This document shows, in pieces, positions 14,710 through 24,343 of a stretch of 37,756 nucleotides of DNA. Positions within the stretch are counted from its first letter, which is position 1; each line of letters opens with the position of its first letter. The notes beneath the pieces are model-generated. The model saw nothing but the letters and a program-made list of their open reading frames with translations. It was not told where the DNA came from and did not search any database. Where the stretch lies: positions 1 through 37,756 of IMG/VR virus record IMGVR_UViG_3300009695_000390; one strand, given 5' to 3'. The position numbers and the translations under genes were made by a program. The DNA comes from a virus.

Positions 14710-16628
14710 TATTGGCTCATCTGGTTAATATCCTTGGCATTCACAAGCGGCGCAAGTGTGCTCATTTCAATTGGCTGGCCAGCTGGACGGATTGAGAAAT
14801 ACTTATCGTTTTGCTCCATTAGGATATCATATTGCTCCTTAGAAGTCTTTTCAAAAAAATCCGATGTAAGCATTATCGCATCACGCAAAATCGCCTCGAA
14901 ATTGATACTGAACTGAATCTGCTTGACGGTCTCTTTGAATGTGTCGCTTTCCCGATCCATGGTCAAATAAGCCTGACTGATCAAAAAAGACTTCATTTCG
15001 TCAGTTTTATTTCGATGCGGATCCAGACGCGTTTTGATCCTTAAAATTTTATAACCCTCGGAATCTTTACCGTCCTTTTGTTCCAGGTACTTGATTTGCA
15101 ATGAATCTTTCAATTCCTCTGAATATTTATTAGTCATTGCATCATTGAGCTCTTCACGGGTTGCGTCGCTGGTGTTCAGATCAAACCTTTTCGGGCTTTT
15201 CACAATGGGTTTCTGCCCCATCTTATTAACCGGACCGTAACGGATACATTCGGTGGCTTCATAAACAGGAGACAAGAGGCCAGTCGTGAAATGGTTTGAC
15301 ACATCCATTACCATTGTTTCGGCTTCTGCACGATCATAGCGTTTTGATTCGCCAGATGTTGCCATAAAAATCTGTTCAGAGATATGGCCTAAGCCGATCG
15401 CCTGGTATGCTTCAATGAAATTTCTCCGGTACTCCTCTCTGAATTCTTTTATTGCGGCTGGCGAACGCTCAATCATACCTGCAGGTGGTGTTGGAAGATT
15501 CACTGGCTTTGCTTCGTCATCTCCAAACTGCTCCTGAGTTGGTGGGCTGATTAGAATCATTTCTAATGCAGAATCAGCGATATCGAATCTGGCGCCTTTA
15601 CATGTTGTGCAAACAACAGTAGTTTTTGGCTCTCCCTTTTTTGGTTTCGTGTCAATTTCACCTATTCCATTACACGTCCCGCATTTTTTGGTAACATACT
15701 GCCATTCTTTTGTTGCTGTATGGAAAAGAGCTTCTACATCAATATCAGAAGCTCTTTGTAGCACTGAAATCAGATTCGGGATCGCATCAGAAACCATAGA
15801 TTCGTACAAAACAAACACACCATCTTCCGATGTTTTGTTAATCACAGATCCAACCTTGAAAACCGGCATTGTTCTGAAAAAATGCTTCGGGAAGTTTTCG
15901 GTTAATACCGGACTCCCTTCCAAGTTTATCTCTTCACCAACTCCAAGTATATCCCAGCTTGTAACGCCACTAGTTACAGCGACCTGTTTTGCAACACAAT
16001 AACTTTCACGATCAAAAAAGTAAAGTATCAAACCATCTTTCGTGATTTTTCCATTGTTTTTGACTGGGTTTTTCCTTTCAGCACAAATCACGGCTTTTTC
16101 ACCTTCGGCATAATACCATATCTGAGAGCTCGCAGCCCATAAAGGCAAAACCGTCCGGTAATCCGTTGGCAATTCTGGGATTTGTGGTACAAGTACGGCG
16201 CAAGAATTCGGATCATCAATGTAGCGTTGAACTACCTGGCCCCAAAACCATTGTTCCACAGATTTCCAAGCTCCAAACTGCTCAGAAGTGTAATACTGTA
16301 ATGTGTCTTCATGCTTTATATTGGTGTCAGGAATTGGAAACTCGATCACAAAATCATCCGCATTCCGGATTGCAGATAAGGTCCGGATCAAACGGCGACG
16401 GAAAGGTTTTGTAATTGCCTTATAGATTTTTGCGCGAAATTCTTGATGCGCCTTTTTCTCTTTTCGATCCAGTTTAAGAAATTCAGGATACTCACCACCA
16501 AAAACAGAGGATATCAAAACCGCATGATCTACGGAATTTTTGTAGTACGGATGTAATAGCTCATCTTTTGGGATTTTGGTCCCATGATTGACTAAATACG
16601 GTTTGATATCCTTCTGAAAATCTAGCAT
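14709..16628 (-). CDS. Portal protein with zinc-knuckle insertion
   Basis: The 639-aa protein has portal size and is coupled by TAATG to a MuF-like gene. A central region (VLQRASDIDVEALF, then FIEAYQAIGLGHISEQIF and SGESKRYDRAEAET, about residues 290-445) looks like the clip/stem helical part of SPP1-type portals. The C-terminus is a long helical crown. Between these lies Cys316-x2-Cys319 and Cys340-x2-Cys343, each followed by a Gly-containing DnaJ-like turn, so one zinc should be bound. Portals form the dodecameric DNA gate of the capsid. The call is by size, order and these weak patterns; the knuckle is unusual and may mark a Bacteroidota portal group. Confidence 0.75.
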   Translation of the reverse strand: MLDFQKDIKPYLVNHGTKIPKDELLHPYYKNSVDHAVLISSVFGGEYPEFLKLDRKEKKAHQEFRAKIYKAITKPFRRRLIRTLSAIRNADDFVIEFPIPDTNIKHEDTLQYYTSEQFGAWKSVEQWFWGQVVQRYIDDPNSCAVLVPQIPELPTDYRTVLPLWAASSQIWYYAEGEKAVICAERKNPVKNNGKITKDGLILYFFDRESYCVAKQVAVTSGVTSWDILGVGEEINLEGSPVLTENFPKHFFRTMPVFKVGSVINKTSEDGVFVLYESMVSDAIPNLISVLQRASDIDVEALFHTATKEWQYVTKKCGTCNGIGEIDTKPKKGEPKTTVVCTTCKGARFDIADSALEMILISPPTQEQFGDDEAKPVNLPTPPAGMIERSPAAIKEFREEYRRNFIEAYQAIGLGHISEQIFMATSGESKRYDRAEAETMVMDVSNHFTTGLLSPVYEATECIRYGPVNKMGQKPIVKSPKRFDLNTSDATREELNDAMTNKYSEELKDSLQIKYLEQKDGKDSEGYKILRIKTRLDPHRNKTDEMKSFLISQAYLTMDRESDTFKETVKQIQFSINFEAILRDAIMLTSDFFEKTSKEQYDILMEQNDKYFSIRPAGQPIEMSTLAPLVNAKDINQMSQ

Positions 16629-16644
16629 AGTGTGGTTTAAAGTA

Positions 16645-16665
16645 AGCCCTGTTGTTAGCAGGGCT
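16645..16665 (-). terminator. Hairpin upstream of the portal gene
   Basis: A perfect 7-bp stem (AGCCCTG with CAGGGCT) surrounds a 7-base loop in the 101-bp gap between the 309-aa virion protein and the portal gene. On the minus strand TTACTTTAAACC follows, with no real U-tract. It may stabilise or attenuate the transcript after a highly expressed structural gene; it could also shape the portal leader. Apart from this hairpin I see nothing in the gap. Confidence 0.5.
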
Positions 16666-16729
16666 CTGGAATCCGGCCAGAATTAAGTCATGAAATAATC
16701 AGAGAAATCATCACCGAATGCTGGCTCAG

Positions 16730-17659
16730 TTAGTTTACCGCTACTTCGATGTATACTTCTCCTTTTACGCCGGTTGCATTCACACAAAACACTTTATAGA
16801 TGTAGGTTCCTGCCGCAAGCGATGAAGGAAGTGTAAGTGTTTGGGTCAAGCTGTTGAATGATCCTTTACCAGAAACCGGAAGAGAGGATCCATCAGCATT
16901 TGTGCAATACCATTCAAGGCAAGCATTGGCCGGATCGGTTGCAAAAACCATTGAACCAGCCGAAGCCAAGAGTTTTGTAAACTTCTTGCGCCCAGTAGTT
17001 GAGCAAGAAGCAGCAACAACCAGAGTCAGTGTTGGATCAGCAATCACAAATTTCACGTCATTTTTAAGGCTTGATTGAACGACTCCCATATTTAAAGGAA
17101 GGAATCCTTCAAATGATTTATACATGGTAGTAAGCCCCCCGGTAACCTTCGCGTCCTTGTTTCCTTTGGCGTTACCAATTCCAGAATAAGCAACTCCATG
17201 ATCGGCATAGTAAGCCACTTCAACTGAATTATTTGTAAACATGTAAAGATCAAACTCGCGGTTTGCCATCAGCATGTTTAAAAACTTCCGGGAAGAATAA
17301 GCGTGGTTCAATCGCCAAACCTGAGTAGCGGTCATGGTATCAGTCAACCGAGGCCCCGCTCCGTTACCAAATACTTCCGCTTCGCTGGTTACTGCAGGAT
17401 CCGCTTCTTGGCCGATGATGTCCTGCAAACCAAAAAAGTAAGCCTGATCACTCATACAAAGCGTTTTGATCGTTCCTACGATCGTTGCCCCTGTTTGGAT
17501 AACTGACGAAAACGTTTCACCCATCCGTAAACCCGCAGCAGGATCAACAAAAGCCAAGGCAATGTAAGCTCCAAGGGTTTGATCTGCTTCGGTATTGTAA
17601 TTGTGAGCCCGTTGCACATCAACGCCTTTGCTGGTTAGAAAATACCCGATATCTGGCAT
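16730..17659 (-). CDS. Virion structural protein with Ig-like C-terminus (309 aa)
   Basis: No family is recognised. Residues 1-215 are a mixed alpha/beta region (ending near FVIADPTL). Residues about 215-309 look like a bacterial Ig-like domain (SLTQTLTLPSSLAAGTYIYK, then VFCVNATGVKGEVYIEVAV). Ig-like C-terminal domains occur on major tail and decoration proteins. No obvious tail-tube gene lies upstream of the tail-chaperone candidate, where one is normally found, and this gene is followed by its own hairpin, as an abundant structural gene might be. A tail-tube or decoration role is therefore a working hypothesis. It lies between the fibre-region genes and the portal, and starts at the ATG 27 bp after the 82-aa gene. 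Confidence 0.5.
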   Translation of the reverse strand: MPDIGYFLTSKGVDVQRAHNYNTEADQTLGAYIALAFVDPAAGLRMGETFSSVIQTGATIVGTIKTLCMSDQAYFFGLQDIIGQEADPAVTSEAEVFGNGAGPRLTDTMTATQVWRLNHAYSSRKFLNMLMANREFDLYMFTNNSVEVAYYADHGVAYSGIGNAKGNKDAKVTGGLTTMYKSFEGFLPLNMGVVQSSLKNDVKFVIADPTLTLVVAASCSTTGRKKFTKLLASAGSMVFATDPANACLEWYCTNADGSSLPVSGKGSFNSLTQTLTLPSSLAAGTYIYKVFCVNATGVKGEVYIEVAVN

Positions 17660-17686
17660 ATCATATTTTATTTAAGTGTTTACAAT

Positions 17687-17935
17687 TTATTTTTTAAGGA
17701 TTTCAACCCTTATTCTGTATTCATAAGGCAATACGCCCGGCAGTTGGATGCTAATTTTACCATTCACCATCTCATAGACTCCGACACGCTCATCATTGAG
17801 AAACAGCTTAATCCAGCTGTTGTAGTCTGGCTTGTAGGTCACATGAACGTATGGACCTGATTTATCAAGTTCGAATGTTGGTTTGGTGATTTTGCGTTTA
17901 GCAACCGTTTCAACCACTTCGGCTATGTTTTCCAT
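17687..17935 (-). CDS. Small beta-rich virion-region protein (82 aa)
   Basis: The ATG at 17935 shares one base with the stop of the upstream gene (TAATG), so this start is preferred to one 132 bases farther upstream, which would run back through that gene. The 82-aa product starts with a short helix and a basic patch (VAKRKITKP). A beta-sandwich-like region follows (GPYVHVTYKPDYNSWIKLFLNDE, then VYEMVNGKISIQLPG and YRIRVEILKK). It has no known domain. It may be a small accessory of the neighbouring Ig-like virion proteins. Confidence 0.55.
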   Translation of the reverse strand: MENIAEVVETVAKRKITKPTFELDKSGPYVHVTYKPDYNSWIKLFLNDERVGVYEMVNGKISIQLPGVLPYEYRIRVEILKK

Positions 17936-18873
17936 TAGAATCCTGTTAATTTGATATCTCTGCTTATTGTTTGCGCGGGAATAGCTGCATTTCTGGCTCT
18001 GATCGTGTAGGTTCCAGCTGAAATGGTTTTGATATTTGATCTGAATGCCAAACCGGCTTGTTCCCATACCCCGGCTTCCCAGTTGAATAATCCATCAATC
18101 TGAAACTCACACGCAACAGTTGAGTGAGCAACTAAAATGATCGCTTTCAATCCAGCTCCAACACTTGCACCCCAATCCACCTTAGCTGCCAAATCAATCA
18201 CATTTGCGCCGAAAACGACAGATGAAGCTGGCATAACTAGGTTGTATGTCTTCAAGATTGCATCAGCAATGGTCTGATTTGCACCCCATACTTTCACCTG
18301 GTAGCTTCCGTTCGAGGAATAGGTTTTAGTTGTTCCGGCTCCATCCGCATCAGCATCAAACTTGGTTTTAAAACCTCCGATTGCTCCCTGAATGTCTTCA
18401 AGAATAACCTGAACCGTTCCGGCCATTGTTTCGACCTGACGAAGCCGGAAGGTGATGGGAATATCAAGTACCTGATCAATTGAATCTTTATCACGGGATA
18501 TGTTCCGTTTCTCTTCCGGCGCGTAGATTTCCGGCAAAGCGTCACCACCACTAGCCAGATAATCAGTATATGAATCACCATCGACTGTTACAGGCTCTTT
18601 CCATCCTGTGAATTCGGTATCAGATTCAACAACTTCAATAGCTCCGTATGTCTGATTTCCAAATGATGTCACATAAGCAATAATCCGCTGGCCACTGTAC
18701 AGAGCAGGTGAAACCGCTACCGAAACGGTGCCGGAAGCAATCACACCAGATCCAATCTGAAGCTTTGTTTCATCATCATAGATACGAATCACGGTTCCAT
18801 TCGCTACGTCAGCCGTAACAGAAACAGAGCTTCTTCCTGCGATGAATCCGGATGTGATAACTGCTTGTATCAT
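17935..18873 (-). CDS. Ig-like virion/fibre-associated protein (312 aa)
   Basis: The ATG at 18873 lies 3 bp after the stop of the tail-fibre gene; the frame is open farther upstream, but that part only reads back into the fibre gene. Residues about 1-85 resemble a bacterial Ig-like fold (SSVSVTADVANGTVIRIYDD, then GSGVIASGTVSVAVSPAL). The centre is charged (EKRNISRDKDSIDQVLD, about 130-150). The C-terminal third has a second beta-rich domain ending ISRDIKLTGF. There is no signal peptide. Its position beside the SGNH-hydrolase fibre suggests a fibre partner or adhesin, but no function can be assigned from motifs. Confidence 0.55.
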   Translation of the reverse strand: MIQAVITSGFIAGRSSVSVTADVANGTVIRIYDDETKLQIGSGVIASGTVSVAVSPALYSGQRIIAYVTSFGNQTYGAIEVVESDTEFTGWKEPVTVDGDSYTDYLASGGDALPEIYAPEEKRNISRDKDSIDQVLDIPITFRLRQVETMAGTVQVILEDIQGAIGGFKTKFDADADGAGTTKTYSSNGSYQVKVWGANQTIADAILKTYNLVMPASSVVFGANVIDLAAKVDWGASVGAGLKAIILVAHSTVACEFQIDGLFNWEAGVWEQAGLAFRSNIKTISAGTYTIRARNAAIPAQTISRDIKLTGF

Positions 18874-18875
18874 AA

Positions 18876-21800
18876 TTATAATCCATAAGTTGCCGCAACC
18901 CATCCATAAACTTGCGCCCCCGCACTTCTTAAAGCAAAGTATCCGGGGTGATTGTAATCGTCATTGGCGATTTGCAAGGTGTTATTAATTGCCCCTTCGT
19001 CGTTTTGTTCAATAGTGAAGCTGTGGCTATTAGGCTGCATAGCAAACCATGTCGGTATTAAAAATATTTTATTAGTGACTTGACTCGCTAAACTTCCAAA
19101 CCGTGTTTGCAACTCTTTATACAAATCCCATTTATTGTTATGATCTGATTGCGAAAACAGGCCAATATAATTAGGGTGCCTTTCTGGAAACATCGGGCCC
19201 GGAATATCGGTCAAAAGAACTCCCACCTTACAGGAGGTTAACTGCGTGGTGATTTCCGTAGCCAGCTCAATGATATCGTTTGCTATATCGACCGGATTCG
19301 TAACATGTAGTCTATCATTCTCTCCGGTTGTAATCAGGTAATGCGTAGGGGTACAGACTTGGTGATTCGCTAAGGATACCACCTTCGTTCCTGCTGTGCT
19401 ACCTAAAACCAAAGGCGTTACTCCATCATCTGCAAGGGTTTTCCACTCTGCTTTGTATTTGGCGAAATTAAAGCGATTGGTTCCTGATTTTGAATAATCA
19501 AAATACCTATTCTGAACAGTGGATAAGGAGCCAGCCGCAACACCGTCAATCCACGCTTGAACGAGGGCTATTTGTGGTGCGCTACCAGTCCACGCGCCAA
19601 GGCTATTTGAAATCTGTACTTCGGATATTAGCGTGTTGTATGAATTTGCCGATATAACCGGAGCCACTACGCCGTAAATCGCTTTGGAAATGAGTGTATT
19701 ATCACTTGACGAACCATTATACCCGCGTCCAAGTGTCGTGGATAATCCTAGTAAATCCCATCCACCGAGCGGGAAAACCCACATCCTACAAGGGTGTCTA
19801 AGGAATGTGCTAGTAGCAAAGCCGCCTTGACCATCTGCAAATTGCTTAATTGTAAGAGCGTTTCCGTTATACGTGAGTGTCCCATCGCCAAAATTTGACC
19901 TTCCCATACACAAATAGCTAAACCCGCTACCTCCCGCATCAATTCGGTTTTTCTCCGCAATCTCTTTCGACATACCGTAAATTGTACTCGCACCAATACC
20001 CGTATACACTCCGTTTCTCGGTCTTGGGGTCAATATAGAATCGCCAAGGCATCCGACTTTTGGGAATTGCGCAGCCAATAAACTTATATTAGCAGAAAGG
20101 CGGTTTATGTTGATATTTTTCGTCAGATACTTGCCTCCTCCAAGGGTAATAGCTAAGGTATCCTGTATTACCGTTCCTGCATTTGTGGCGTTTTTAGCAG
20201 TAATTACGAAGTTCTTGCCACCGTTTAGCCATATATCTATCTTCTCCCTTATAAAGTGTTGCAAATACAATAATGTAGGCTCTTTTCTTGCAAAAGCATT
20301 CCCATCTGGTAGGTAAATATTCGAAGGAAAGAGATAAAGAAAATCCGTTAATCCTAATGAGGCCACATTTTCCAATGCGGTAGCGCGAATAGCCAATGCG
20401 TCCGTAAGCCCGGTATCAGCAACATTTTTTTCTCCTATTTTTGCACCAGCTAATAGATACTTTGCAAGTATATTGAGACTGTTTATTTTATCATTAACTG
20501 TTTCTGTAACATAAGATTCGTAAGCGGTTGCTGCGGTTCCAAGTTGAATTTGAACAGTATCCTTATTAGCTATCGAACCTACGCTGCTGTAAATTTGCAC
20601 CGTTATTTTCGTGCAAAGTGCGGGTGTTGTGAAAGCGTAATTATTCGTAGGGCTACCTATAAATGAAATAGTAGCACCCGCTGCATTTAAAAACTTCAAA
20701 CCTCTTGGAGTTCCTAAATTGTGTCCCGATAAAAAGTAAGCCGTGTTTGGCAGAACTGGCATATCTTTTATGCGACCAAAATTAGCTACTGAAAAAATAA
20801 CGCCATCTGAACCAATTCCTTCGCCGTCTTGCAGCATCGTTGCCTTATCGAACTTATTTGTCCCAACAAAAACAAGATTGTTTCCAACAGCTTTCCCAGC
20901 CAATGATGAAGTATTTGCGACTATATTCGATTCTATTGTTTCGATTCGTGTTAGCGTCAACACGTTCTCGTAAAAATGAATGATTCCGGGGTTTGAGTCC
21001 GCAGCCGGTAGCGCTGGAACAGTTGTGTAAGTGGTTCCAGGTAAACTGGTAAGCCAAGCTCGATAATATAAACCCGAACCGTTGTTCCACTCTCCGGTGA
21101 GATCTGCCTTGTTTGTGTCTGAGTAGACAGGATTCAGTGCTGAATCACAAGTTATGTCTACAAATATTTTATCTCCATTTGCAGTTGTAACAGAGTTTGT
21201 AAGATTGATTTTGTATTCGTAGTTGTGGTAGTCCACAATTGAGTCGGCATCGTCATTTGCCGCGAATTCGGCAAATGGAACGGTGATATCTAAGAGTATC
21301 GTATGAACTGCTGATCTTTGATGTACAACTTGCACCCTTACATCACTGGAAATTGTACCTACGCTACTTCTTTTGAAAACAAAAATCCCCACTTTGTCTA
21401 GCTTCTTTACTCCTTTTGGGAAAAACCAAAACTTTTGTTCCTTTTGTCCTGCGATTTGGTACGTTGTATATGCGTAACTAGGAACTTGTTGAATTCGAGG
21501 TGTTGCAACAATTGTAGGAACCAACTTCGAATTTTGATTCTCCAAAACCGTTATTTTTGGCTCAGCTGTGATAATCTTTTGCAAGGCCTGGTCGTTCGGG
21601 GGTATATAGTCCCACTTGGTTCCGCGACTAATTAGCCTTCCACCAACAGCCATCACGGTTGATGTTCCAGTAATAGACTGCGTTCCGGTAACTACAACAT
21701 CGAAATATTTACCATTGTCCTGATTTGCCGTTGACGTTGGTGTGAATGTTGTACCAGCTTCTTTAAGCGTTGCAACGTTTGTAGTTGCATTGTAGTTACC

Positions 21801-21959
21801 GAGACTATCAGTAAGCGAAAATGTTTCAAATATCTCATCAATAGCATCCGCGCTTGAAACCAAGACTTCTTGCAATAGCCCTGCCGAAATAAGTTTACTA
21901 TTGTTAGCAGGAAGTTTTGCAGTTATTTTCTGACGAAATACGCCTGTATTATTTGCCAT
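18876..21959 (-). CDS. Tail fibre/spike with SGNH (GDSL) hydrolase domain
   Basis: The 1027-aa product has an N-terminal virion-attachment region (MANNTGVFRQKITAKLPANN), a beta-rich middle with Ser/Thr/Asn-rich repeats, and a C-terminal SGNH hydrolase at about residues 630-1027. The catalytic blocks are visible: Gly639-Asp640-Ser641 (block I), Gly879-Glu-Asn881-Asp882 (block III, the Asn) and Asp1001-x2-His1004 (block V). Block II Gly is in the loop region after 641. Such domains remove acetyl groups from surface polysaccharide and help the phage reach its receptor. It follows two large tail-tip proteins and precedes Ig-like proteins, consistent with a receptor-binding protein. Confidence 0.85.
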   Translation of the reverse strand: MANNTGVFRQKITAKLPANNSKLISAGLLQEVLVSSADAIDEIFETFSLTDSLGNYNATTNVATLKEAGTTFTPTSTANQDNGKYFDVVVTGTQSITGTSTVMAVGGRLISRGTKWDYIPPNDQALQKIITAEPKITVLENQNSKLVPTIVATPRIQQVPSYAYTTYQIAGQKEQKFWFFPKGVKKLDKVGIFVFKRSSVGTISSDVRVQVVHQRSAVHTILLDITVPFAEFAANDDADSIVDYHNYEYKINLTNSVTTANGDKIFVDITCDSALNPVYSDTNKADLTGEWNNGSGLYYRAWLTSLPGTTYTTVPALPAADSNPGIIHFYENVLTLTRIETIESNIVANTSSLAGKAVGNNLVFVGTNKFDKATMLQDGEGIGSDGVIFSVANFGRIKDMPVLPNTAYFLSGHNLGTPRGLKFLNAAGATISFIGSPTNNYAFTTPALCTKITVQIYSSVGSIANKDTVQIQLGTAATAYESYVTETVNDKINSLNILAKYLLAGAKIGEKNVADTGLTDALAIRATALENVASLGLTDFLYLFPSNIYLPDGNAFARKEPTLLYLQHFIREKIDIWLNGGKNFVITAKNATNAGTVIQDTLAITLGGGKYLTKNININRLSANISLLAAQFPKVGCLGDSILTPRPRNGVYTGIGASTIYGMSKEIAEKNRIDAGGSGFSYLCMGRSNFGDGTLTYNGNALTIKQFADGQGGFATSTFLRHPCRMWVFPLGGWDLLGLSTTLGRGYNGSSSDNTLISKAIYGVVAPVISANSYNTLISEVQISNSLGAWTGSAPQIALVQAWIDGVAAGSLSTVQNRYFDYSKSGTNRFNFAKYKAEWKTLADDGVTPLVLGSTAGTKVVSLANHQVCTPTHYLITTGENDRLHVTNPVDIANDIIELATEITTQLTSCKVGVLLTDIPGPMFPERHPNYIGLFSQSDHNNKWDLYKELQTRFGSLASQVTNKIFLIPTWFAMQPNSHSFTIEQNDEGAINNTLQIANDDYNHPGYFALRSAGAQVYGWVAATYGL

Positions 21960-21961
21960 TA

Positions 21962-24343
21962 TTAGATAGTGTAGTCGTAAGAATAATCATCTGAGAACTC
22001 GCCAAAGGCAGGCTTTACAGCCGTTTCGTCTTGGTAGACAATTTCAGGATCGGTGACGGTCTGATGACTGTAAGTAATCACCGGAAATTCAACACATGCA
22101 CCGGATAGTTCTGCTTTGATTATCCAAATGCTTCCTGTTTCAAATTTGAACCAGTTTTGAAGCCTGATGCGTTGATGCTTTGGTAGTAAGGCGGTTAAAA
22201 CATGAGTACCATTCTGATAGATATTGAGAGTTAAGTCTTCGGATGTTTCAGCTGAAAGCTGATAAGAAGCAGTGTTTACAATCTGCTCATCTATAATTTC
22301 TCTCACAATTTCAGATGAGCTTAACCACATCTGCAACCGGCCAAAAACACCTTCACTAATTACTTTTGCAAAACCTCCGTAAGTTCCTGATTGATAATAA
22401 CTTGACCTATACGAATTATAGTTGTTTTTTTCTCTGGAAAGCTCAGTGATTTTCGTTGTCGCTTGTCTCAGGTCAGTACCTTGAACCAAATGATTCTCGG
22501 CGTATTCACCTGGATTGTAATACAACTTTTCACCAATCCGCAAATGCTTGTGCTTTAAAAATGTGGCAATGGTGATGTGCATTGGAAGATGCGCCGCCAG
22601 TGTGATCATATCGGAAACGAATTCCTTTTTAGTCACCGTCCGACTGTAACCACCCATGTATTTTACGACTCGATCTTCCTCTGATTGCTGTGCAGGTGGA
22701 TTGATAAAAACAGGAAGTCGAACTCTCTGAGTTAACCCGTTTTCATAATATTCAAATCCAAACACATCACCCTGATCGGCCACTTCAAACATCATCCCTT
22801 CCGCTTTATCCCGAATCCAGATATGATTTCCAAGGGCTATCAAAGTCGGAACTTCTGTTTGTGTGTTGATAATACCAAGCTGATAGGTACCACTTTCAAC
22901 ATCACATGGAAATTCAGCTTCAAGTATGTACTGTGAAGACCTGGCCAGTTTCGGGCCATCGGATATTGTTACATCAGTGATATTGTTTTCGTTGTACAAA
23001 AGTCCTTTAAGTGCGTAAGCTTCAAGCGGCGCGCCTGTCAACACTTCTACACTGAAAGAAACAGAATCATAGCCCAAAGCTTCGGCAACAATCAGATCAG
23101 TATCACCATCGACAGCTGTGTACTCGTCGGATCCTGTTACTTTGAATTTGTTTCCAGCTGCGACATCTGAGCCGATCACAATCTGATACCTGTCCACAAT
23201 GTAGGATGGAATAACAGTCAAATCCGAAAGTGTCAGTGAGGGTGAGTTGGTGTTTGCTATTATCTGGGTGCCTGATAAAAAAGAAACCTGTGGAATAACC
23301 CCGGATGCTACTGTATAAAAATCGCCGGTGTCGGTATTAAAGTAATCTTCAATGTTAGTGTTTGTATTTCCTAATTCAACCTCAAACGATTTTGTAGTTT
23401 TCCCGGTTGCTGAAACCTGAATGACGTTACCAGGTTGCGGTGAACCGGAAATGCGGATATGATACCGGTCATTACCGCCGCTGACAGAATCAAAAACAGC
23501 CTGAACGGTTAGCGTGTTTGTATTGGTGATTATCCTTGATCCATTTTCAGCTATTACGGTCACTGCCGAACCGGATACAACATTGTATCTATCTCCGGTG
23601 ATCAGCTGAGCCAAAACACTCGCAGCGGTATCACCTGATAAAGCAAAGTACACCTTCGAATCAAGCGTAAACTTATTTCCTTCTTGTACACTGATTCCGA
23701 CAGTAACTTTATAGCTGTCCTGGTTCGGATATGTATAGGAGCCCTGTGGAATCTTCGAAATCTGTGGGTTATTGGTATTGCTAACAGATGTCGATCCAAG
23801 ACCAACAAACAATCCTTCATCTGCCAGCATGAAAACACCTTCTTTCTCCCAGATACGGACACGCATTTTGCTGCCATCGACATCACACCAGACCTTTGTG
23901 TATGGGAATGATTCATAGAAAGCTTTCAGCGCTTTCATGTAATCTGTTTTGTTGGTCTGTTGTCCCTTGAAGGTGCCGATCACCTTTTCACCGTTCGCCC
24001 GTTGCAAAGCAAACTGTTTCCAGTTGTCCGCATCCGGCAGATTACCGACCCAGATCGTAAATTCAACATACTTTTCTGATTCCTGTGGACGGATCCGGCC
24101 AATCACATACCGGATTGCATTGAGCTGTACAGGATCGCCACACTCGGGAACGTACCTTGGTTTAACTAAAACCAATTGCAGGTTTCTGACATCATTTCCC
24201 TGGGCAATGGATTTCGGCGCAAGCCACCTCCAGATATCGCCTTTCTGAGCTTGGAGTGAATCGTGCTTTTCTTTCGGCACAAAATAGCCCTTGTCAATAC
24301 CTTCCGCTTTTTGAAAGCAGATTACATGCTCATAAATATTCAT
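21962..24343 (-). CDS. Large tail-tip protein with tandem beta repeats (793 aa)
   Basis: No named family is recognised with certainty. Residues about 1-180 form one domain (VRYVIGRIRP-like segment, FTIWVGNLPDADNW). Residues about 185-440 contain three related repeats, each starting Asp-x-Tyr-x-Val/Ile, with a GNKF/GNVI turn, and linked by Asn-Thr-Asn stretches. A C-terminal half (about 440-793) carries further beta-rich and a Tyr/Ser-rich region (NNYNSYRSSYYQSGTYGG near 650). It follows the 604-aa tail gene by overlap (ATGA-like) and precedes the fibre gene by 2 bp. It is probably a tail-tip or baseplate-hub component that carries the fibre. Confidence 0.65.
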   Translation of the reverse strand: MNIYEHVICFQKAEGIDKGYFVPKEKHDSLQAQKGDIWRWLAPKSIAQGNDVRNLQLVLVKPRYVPECGDPVQLNAIRYVIGRIRPQESEKYVEFTIWVGNLPDADNWKQFALQRANGEKVIGTFKGQQTNKTDYMKALKAFYESFPYTKVWCDVDGSKMRVRIWEKEGVFMLADEGLFVGLGSTSVSNTNNPQISKIPQGSYTYPNQDSYKVTVGISVQEGNKFTLDSKVYFALSGDTAASVLAQLITGDRYNVVSGSAVTVIAENGSRIITNTNTLTVQAVFDSVSGGNDRYHIRISGSPQPGNVIQVSATGKTTKSFEVELGNTNTNIEDYFNTDTGDFYTVASGVIPQVSFLSGTQIIANTNSPSLTLSDLTVIPSYIVDRYQIVIGSDVAAGNKFKVTGSDEYTAVDGDTDLIVAEALGYDSVSFSVEVLTGAPLEAYALKGLLYNENNITDVTISDGPKLARSSQYILEAEFPCDVESGTYQLGIINTQTEVPTLIALGNHIWIRDKAEGMMFEVADQGDVFGFEYYENGLTQRVRLPVFINPPAQQSEEDRVVKYMGGYSRTVTKKEFVSDMITLAAHLPMHITIATFLKHKHLRIGEKLYYNPGEYAENHLVQGTDLRQATTKITELSREKNNYNSYRSSYYQSGTYGGFAKVISEGVFGRLQMWLSSSEIVREIIDEQIVNTASYQLSAETSEDLTLNIYQNGTHVLTALLPKHQRIRLQNWFKFETGSIWIIKAELSGACVEFPVITYSHQTVTDPEIVYQDETAVKPAFGEFSDDYSYDYTI

